Part shown: piece by piece, positions 56,545 through 64,000 of the stretch
How the letters are laid out: each line of letters begins with the position of its first letter
Position numbering within the stretch: the first letter of the stretch is position 1
From: Anodontia alba
Taxonomy: Eukaryota; Mollusca; Bivalvia; Lucinida; Lucinidae
DNA: 64,000 bases
Assembly: GCA_964016985.1 (NCBI GenBank)
Contig: OZ024827.1
Span: forward strand, 56,050,137 to 56,114,136
Reading direction: 5' to 3'
Notes under the pieces: model-generated
What the model saw: only the letters and a program-made list of their open reading frames with translations
Told to the model about the DNA's origin: nothing
The model's database searches: none
Program-made: the position numbers and the translations under genes

Positions 56545-58287
56545 AGCTCACCTGAGCTATGCTCATGATGAGCTATAGTGAACACTGTCTGTCCATCAGT
56601 CTGTACGTTTGTCCGTTAACACTTTCAAACAACTTCGCATCTGAAGCCCTTGAGCCAGTTTTGCTCAAATTTCATATGGAGCCTCCTTAGGTCAGAGGAA
56701 AGAAAGATTGCTAAAATGGTCAAGGGCCATTATCCAAGTTGGCGGCCATGCCCATATATGGTAAAAACTTTTAAAAATCTTCTCCAGAATCCAGGATGCC
56801 TTGGGGCTGAATCTTCGAACAAATTATAGGGGACAGGAGTTATACCGAAGTTGCTATAATGATGTTGATCCTACATTGTTGTTTGACCTTTTTACAGCAA
56901 GGTCAAGTTTGCTTCCCTATGCATTTGTATGGGCCCCATACATTTGTATGGAAAAAATGTTGAGAATTTCAAACAACTTCATGTGGAGCCTCCTTGGGAT
57001 GGGGGAAGGAAAGATTGCTAAAATGATTGCGGTCCATTGACCATAATGGCCGCCATGCCCATATATGGTTAAAACCTTCAAAAATCTTTTCCAGAATAGT
57101 GGGTGCTTTGGGGCTGAATCTTTGCATAAATCATCGGGGATGGGAGGTCTACTAAAATTGCTAAAATGGTGATCGTATGTTGAGGTCTGACCGTTTTACG
57201 GCAAGGTCAAGTTTGCTTCCCTATGCATTTGTATGAACCCCATACATTTGTATGGGGAAAATGTTGAGAATTTCAAAGGACTTCTTCTCTGAAGCCACTG
57301 GGCCAATGTTGCTCAAATTTCATGTGGAGGGGCAGGGGAACGAAAGATTACTAAAATTGTTGTGGTCAGTTAACCAAGATGGTCTCCATGCCCTTATATG
57401 GTAAAAACCTTTAAAAATCTTCCTCTCTGGAACCAAATTAGCCTTGGGGCCTAATCTTTGCACAAATTATTGAGTGCAGGAGGTCTACTAAAATTGCTAA
57501 AATGATGGTCCTACATTAACATTTGACCTTTTTACCGCAAGGTCAAATTTGCTTCCCCAGACATTTGTATGGGCCTTATACATTTATATGGGAAAAATGT
57601 TGAGATTTTGGACATCTCCTCTAAAGACTATGTATCAAAAACTGAGCTGATCAAAAATCGAAGATGGCCACCACAGCTGCCGTCTTGAAAATCACTTTTT
57701 GACATCTCTTCCCAAATCTTTGCTCGGTTTGAGCAGAAAGTTACACTGTAGCGACAGTAAGGCTTCTGGATCAAATTGAACTAAAATTGTGTCAATGGCA
57801 ATCTGAAATCCAAGATGGCCGCCACAGCTGCCAACGTGAAAATCTGTTTTGGACATCTTCTCGCAAACCACAAGGTGAATTAAGTTGAAACTTACGATGT
57901 AGCAACAGGTTGACGTGTAGATGAAAAATAGCGAAAATCATGGTAATTGGAAATCCAAAATGGCCACCATAGCAGCCATCTTGAAACCCAATTTTTTACT
58001 TCTTCTCCCAAACCATTGGGTAATTTGAGTTGAAACTTACACAGTAGCAACAGGATGACCTCTAGATCGAAAATAGCTAAAATTCTGCCTATCGGAAATC
58101 CAAGAGGGCCACCACAGTAGCCTTCTTGAAATCTGTTTTTGACATGTCCTCACAACCACTCTGCAAATTAAGTTGGAACTTAAGATGGAGCAACAGGCCA
58201 ACCAGTAGATATAGAAATAGCTAAAAATGTGTTGATTGGATATCCAAAATGGCCACCACAGCCACCATCTTGAAAATCAATTTTTGA
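56545..58287 (+). mobile_element. Array-type element, head and two monomer families
   Basis: The head AGCTCACCTGAGCTATGCTC pairs with GAGCATGATGAGCT-like sequence just downstream, and is followed by GTCTGTCC tracts. The first part has ~340 bp monomers (56600-57620), the second shorter monomers with CCAAGATGGCC words (57650-58280). This is the same order as 8425-10457. The right arm is missing; a LINE fragment follows. Confidence 0.65.
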
Positions 58288-58745
58288 CAGCTGCTTCTGA
58301 CATTAAAAAGCAGCATGATTTGTATGTGAATAACTTGGTAGGTGATATAAAGGCAAATCCCAGAGACTTCTACAGATACATAAATAGTCAAAAAAAAAGA
58401 CAGGCAAGTTATTCCACCCCTTAAAAAGAGGGGAGGAAATGGCGTTGCAGAATTGGACTCTGAAAGGGCAGAGGAACTAATTGGTCAATTCAGTGATGCG
58501 TTCAATAAAACTGAGTACAATGAGGTTCCGTTAACCAGAAGATCGGCCCCTTTCATGGATAGTATTGTGGTGTCTACAGAAGGAGTGGTTAAGTTACTCA
58601 AAGGCTTGAATTCCTCAAAAGCCTTAGGCCCTGATGAGCTTCATCCTAGAGTTCTAAAGGAGCCAACAAATGAACTAGGTCCAGTATTTGCACATTTGCA
58701 ATTGCAAAATTGTCCGCTTATCTCTGGAGTGATCCAAGAAATAGA
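58288..58745 (+). pseudogene. LINE reverse transcriptase N-terminal fragment
   Basis: Frames at 58236-58424 and 58453-58749 read DIKANPRDFYRYINSQKK, RAEELIGQFSDAFNKTE, VVKLLKGLNSSKALGPDELH and PRVLKEPTNELGPVFAHL. This is the linker and first RT block of a CR1/Jockey-like LINE (GPDELHPRVLKE). A frameshift and the loss of everything downstream leave only a fragment. Confidence 0.7.
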
Positions 58746-59870
58746 CTAGTTTCACATTGTTGTGTGCATGCACCAAACTGCCCAGGTAAGTCTAGAATCG
58801 GTGTCATCTCAGTAAGATTACAATCGAGGGGGCAATCTTCAATACTCTGCATATTAGAATAGAGGTCCTTGAAGATAATAGATGGGAACATATCAATTAA
58901 ATACAACAAAATAAAGAAAATGAAATTGTCTTCCCTTAACATGTCAAACTGGATTTTATTGCTTCATTAAAGTAATATTGTTAAAATACAGCTTAGAGAC
59001 TTAAAATAAAAGAAAGATATCGTTTACCGCAAGCTGAACTTCCATGTTCATGCATGTCATTTTCATTTATTTCCATGTAAAAACAAGGTTCCTTTCAAAT
59101 AAATAAATGAAATACATAAGATTAAAATTTATTTTTTGTACAAACATTCTAACAAAAAACATCAACTGACCTGTGTGATTTATATTTTATACCCGAAATA
59201 TCATACTAAGAACCATGGATATGATCGTCTAATTCTAATAACGAGTTTTTCACTTTTATATTTATATGATTTATATTTTATACCTAAAATATCATACTAA
59301 AAACTATGGATATGATAGTCTAATATCCAAAGTTTTTCACTATTATATATATAATCATCATGAAATATTTGTTCTGTCTGAACAGAAATTTGTGTCGCAT
59401 TTTAATGGTCTGATTCTTTTGGTTTTTTTCATGGCTTCTATCTTATTTCGTGTATTGTCCTAGATTATTGTCTCTTTCATACAATCATTTCAAAGATTAA
59501 CAAACATGTTTTCATCACAATGTAAGTGAGCCGAAGCACGAAAAAATTTATAAGCACACCTGCACACCCAGCGAAAGATCAGCCTAACCATCCATTCCAT
59601 AGGGTCAGTAATTATTGTCTGCAAGAAAAAAGAACATGTGTAACTGAACTTACAACAAAAACTCTGATCAGGCAGGATGGATTCCCAAGCTGATACAAGT
59701 CATTGCTAGACACACGTCAGTTTGCTTGTATCATCATGCGGTACTTCAAACATGCCTCGTCCCATGTTGAGCTTCTATAAAGCACCTGGGTTTGCTTTGA
59801 AAAGCAATAAAATGCCTCTTAATTGGAAGGAAGGCCTTTATTAAGGTGTGTGCCTCTCATTCGGCAGGTG
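58746..59870. other. AT-rich stretch with short internal duplication
   Basis: A block around ATTTATATTTTATACC and ATATCATACTAAGAACCATGG occurs at about 59178-59230 and again at 59266-59330, so a local repeat is present. Minus frame 58718-58942 and plus frame 59266-59463 have no domain. Confidence 0.45.
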
Positions 59871-60196
59871 TTTGATAGATATGTCCCCCCACCATAGGGG
59901 GGTACATATTGTTTTTAGTGCGGATCCTGTCGGCGTTGGCATCCTTGTCGCGACCTCGATGGCATAGCCTCTTGTCTGCATTCTATCTCCTTAATGAATG
60001 GATGGATTTTAGCCAACCTTACACAAATTTATCATTGGGTGGGGGGAAAATGCTGATTAGATTTTGGTGACCTTGACCCCATTTTCAAGGTCACACAAGG
60101 GCTTAGATTGTTGGAAAATGGCTTGTCTGCATCCTGTCTCCTGAAGACCAAACTTGCCCATCTATATTGCCAGGACATGTAAAACAACTGATAAGA
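59871..60196 (+). mobile_element. Array-type element head, truncated by a DIRS element
   Basis: The hairpin ATATGTCCCCCCACCATAGG / GGGGTACAT at about 59880-59910 is followed by GTGACCTTGACCCCATTTTC. It is cut at 60196 by the left end of a DIRS element. Confidence 0.5.
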
Positions 60197-61380
60197 TTTT
60201 AACTGCACAATACATTAACCTATTGATAATGTGCTATTCTATTCTGTATTTCACACTTTCCACAGAAAAAAGGACAGTTCAGTCGTCTTATAGAGTCTTA
60301 ATCTAGAAGGTCCCTTAGGCAGTTACTTGTGTGACGTAACTCTTCCCGCTCAATTGATCACGTGTCAGTTTCTTTTCTGTGGACAAGAAAGTAAACAAAG
60401 GATTTGTTTATCGGTGAAAGAAATCAGTATTTTATTTCTTTTTCCCCGGTTAACTATCTTAATCCTTCTCTTTCTTGTGTTCCTTTCTTATACCTTTCAC
60501 TAAAAATCTTATTATTTTCATTTTATCGAATTTCGATTTCTTGCTATTGTTGATTGTTGAGTTGCGTCATATGTTTTCGTGACTCTCGTATTCATCGGCA
60601 CAATGCTCTTGTTCGGTTCGGTTTGGAAGTCGTGCATTATAACTCAAGTATATAACTTGTTCTTTCTGTTCCAGATTATTATTTATGCGATCTGTAATAA
60701 CTAGAATACTTTTAGTATTTTTCAGATAGCTACGAGTTGGTTGAAGATTTCTATTGTGGAGAAGCTGATTAGTAAAGAACTTGTCAACCCTTTTGGGTTC
60801 TACGACAATTCTTTACTTGATGGGACACCACCCCACAGGGCTATACTGCCAGGGATAGGACCCATCTGGGTGGTGTCTTTATGAGTGCTATAAGTATTCA
60901 ATAAAGTACAAGTCCTCCAGGCACCAGTCATCGATCAACCAGTCACCGGTCATTCTGCTTCAGCTTCACCAGGCACCAGTCACCAGTCATCCAGGCACCG
61001 GGTAAAATCACTGGTCATATTTTAACTGGTCACCAGTCAACCAGTCACCGGTCATCCAGACACTGGATAAAATCACCGGTCACCCAGACACTGGTCACCA
61101 GTCAACCAGGCACTAGTCAACCAGGCACCAGTCAACTATTCACCTGTCAACTATGCACCAGTCAATAATTCACCTGTCATCTATTCACCAGGCACCAGTC
61201 ATTGGGTACTAGTCGCCGGTCATTATGTCAGATTACTAGTGACTTGATAGCAGTCACTAGTCTCCAGACAACCCATTATGGCTCACAGAGCATCATAGAC
61301 CAGTCAAATCAATGGGTACAGGTATAGAATGAGAGCGTTGGGTTCAAATACCTGGTAACCATCTATATGGAATTCTGTCC
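60197..61380 (+). mobile_element. DIRS-like element, left end with Gag repeat region
   Basis: The left terminal repeat (60197 to about 60372) starts TTTTAACTGCACAATACATT; the CRE-like core is TGACGTAA and CACGTG is intact. The gag region follows: GGGACACCACCCCACAGGGC matches 22248-22275, then a long CACCAGTCA / CACCGGTCA repeat tract (about 60910-61260). RT and recombinase are not found downstream, so the element is truncated. Confidence 0.75.
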
Positions 61381-63512
<2,132 letters not shown>

Positions 63513-64000
63513 TTATACCCCACCACACAATAGTGGCGGGGTATTATGGTTTCACATTGGACATCCGTGTGTCCATCTGTCCGTCGTACGCCCGTCCGCC
63601 CGTCCGTCCATTTTTCATTTCCAGATGATAACTTGAGTAAACATCAATGGATTTTCACCAAACTCGGTATGTGCATTGATATTGTGGAGATCTGGTTTGG
63701 GATTGCTAATGGGCAAATTTCGTCAAATTTTTATGGAGTTATCTGCCGGAGACACACCCATATTTTTGTTGCCGGACGATGAGTAAATAACAAGGGATTT
63801 TAACCAAACTTGCTATATGCATTGACATTAAGGAGATCTGGTTTGGGATTGCTAATGGGCAAATTTTGTCAAATTTTTACGGAGTTATCTGTTGGAGACA
63901 CACCCATATTTTCGTTTCCGGACGTTAACTTGAGTAAATAACAAGGGATTTTAACCAAACTTGCTATATGCATTGACATTAAGGAGATCTGGTTTGGGAT
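63513..64000 (+). mobile_element. Array-type element head, running off the window
   Basis: The hairpin ATACCCCACCACACAATAGT pairs with GTGGCGGGGTAT, followed by TCCATCTGTCCGTCGTACGC and GTCCGCCCGTCCGTCC. Then come monomers of about 145 bases with GGAGATCTGGTTTGGGATTG (near 63687, 63832, 63977). The 78-residue plus frame is a repeat shadow. Confidence 0.7.

Overview
This window is eukaryotic nuclear DNA, AT-rich and packed with transposable elements. It most likely comes from a mollusc, probably a bivalve. The reasons are the mix of DIRS-type retrotransposons, a Ty3-type LTR element, RTE-like and CR1/L2-like LINE remains, mariner remains, tRNA-derived SINEs, and many elements made of a palindromic head, a tandem array of about 145 to 340 bp monomers and a conserved tail. 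That last architecture resembles the pearl / Helentron-associated (HINE) elements described in bivalves. Family placement rests on motifs read by eye; no database was searched.

Only one segment looks like a conserved host exon: 34429-34880 (+), flanked by good splice sites, encoding leucine-rich repeats that resemble PHLPP-type phosphatases. A broken TatD-family hydrolase lies at 36800-38340 (-). Every other coding stretch is transposon-derived and carries stops, frameshifts or deletions.

Layout: 1-4000 tandem-array elements; 4008-7262 a 5'-truncated DIRS element; 7263-20004 several array elements, including one inserted inside another's array, and a mariner inserted in a LINE; 20005-21617 unassigned DNA and the left part of an interrupted array; 21618-33773 a DIRS element with a second DIRS element (25503-32183) inserted in it, which itself holds an 875 bp element flanked by a 9 bp duplication; 33774-34343 the other side of the interrupted array and its tail; 34429-34880 the PHLPP-like exon; 36565-38340 a fold-back repeat and the TatD relic with a SINE; 39330-52299 a minus-strand Ty3-type element carrying two SINEs in pol, an array element and an RTE-like LINE in gag, with one candidate LTR; 53594-58745 more array elements, a split mariner and a LINE fragment; 60197-61380 the left end of another DIRS element; 61381-63510 AT-rich DNA without genes; 63513-64000 the head of another array element.

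The strongest observations are structural. The nested DIRS pair can be taken apart from its junctions. DIRS internal complementary regions match the joined element ends. An empty site shows one array element inserted in a T-run. Two monomer families carry repeated transcription-factor-like palindromes (an RFX X-box in one, a YY1-like site in the other). No intact undescribed gene system was found.
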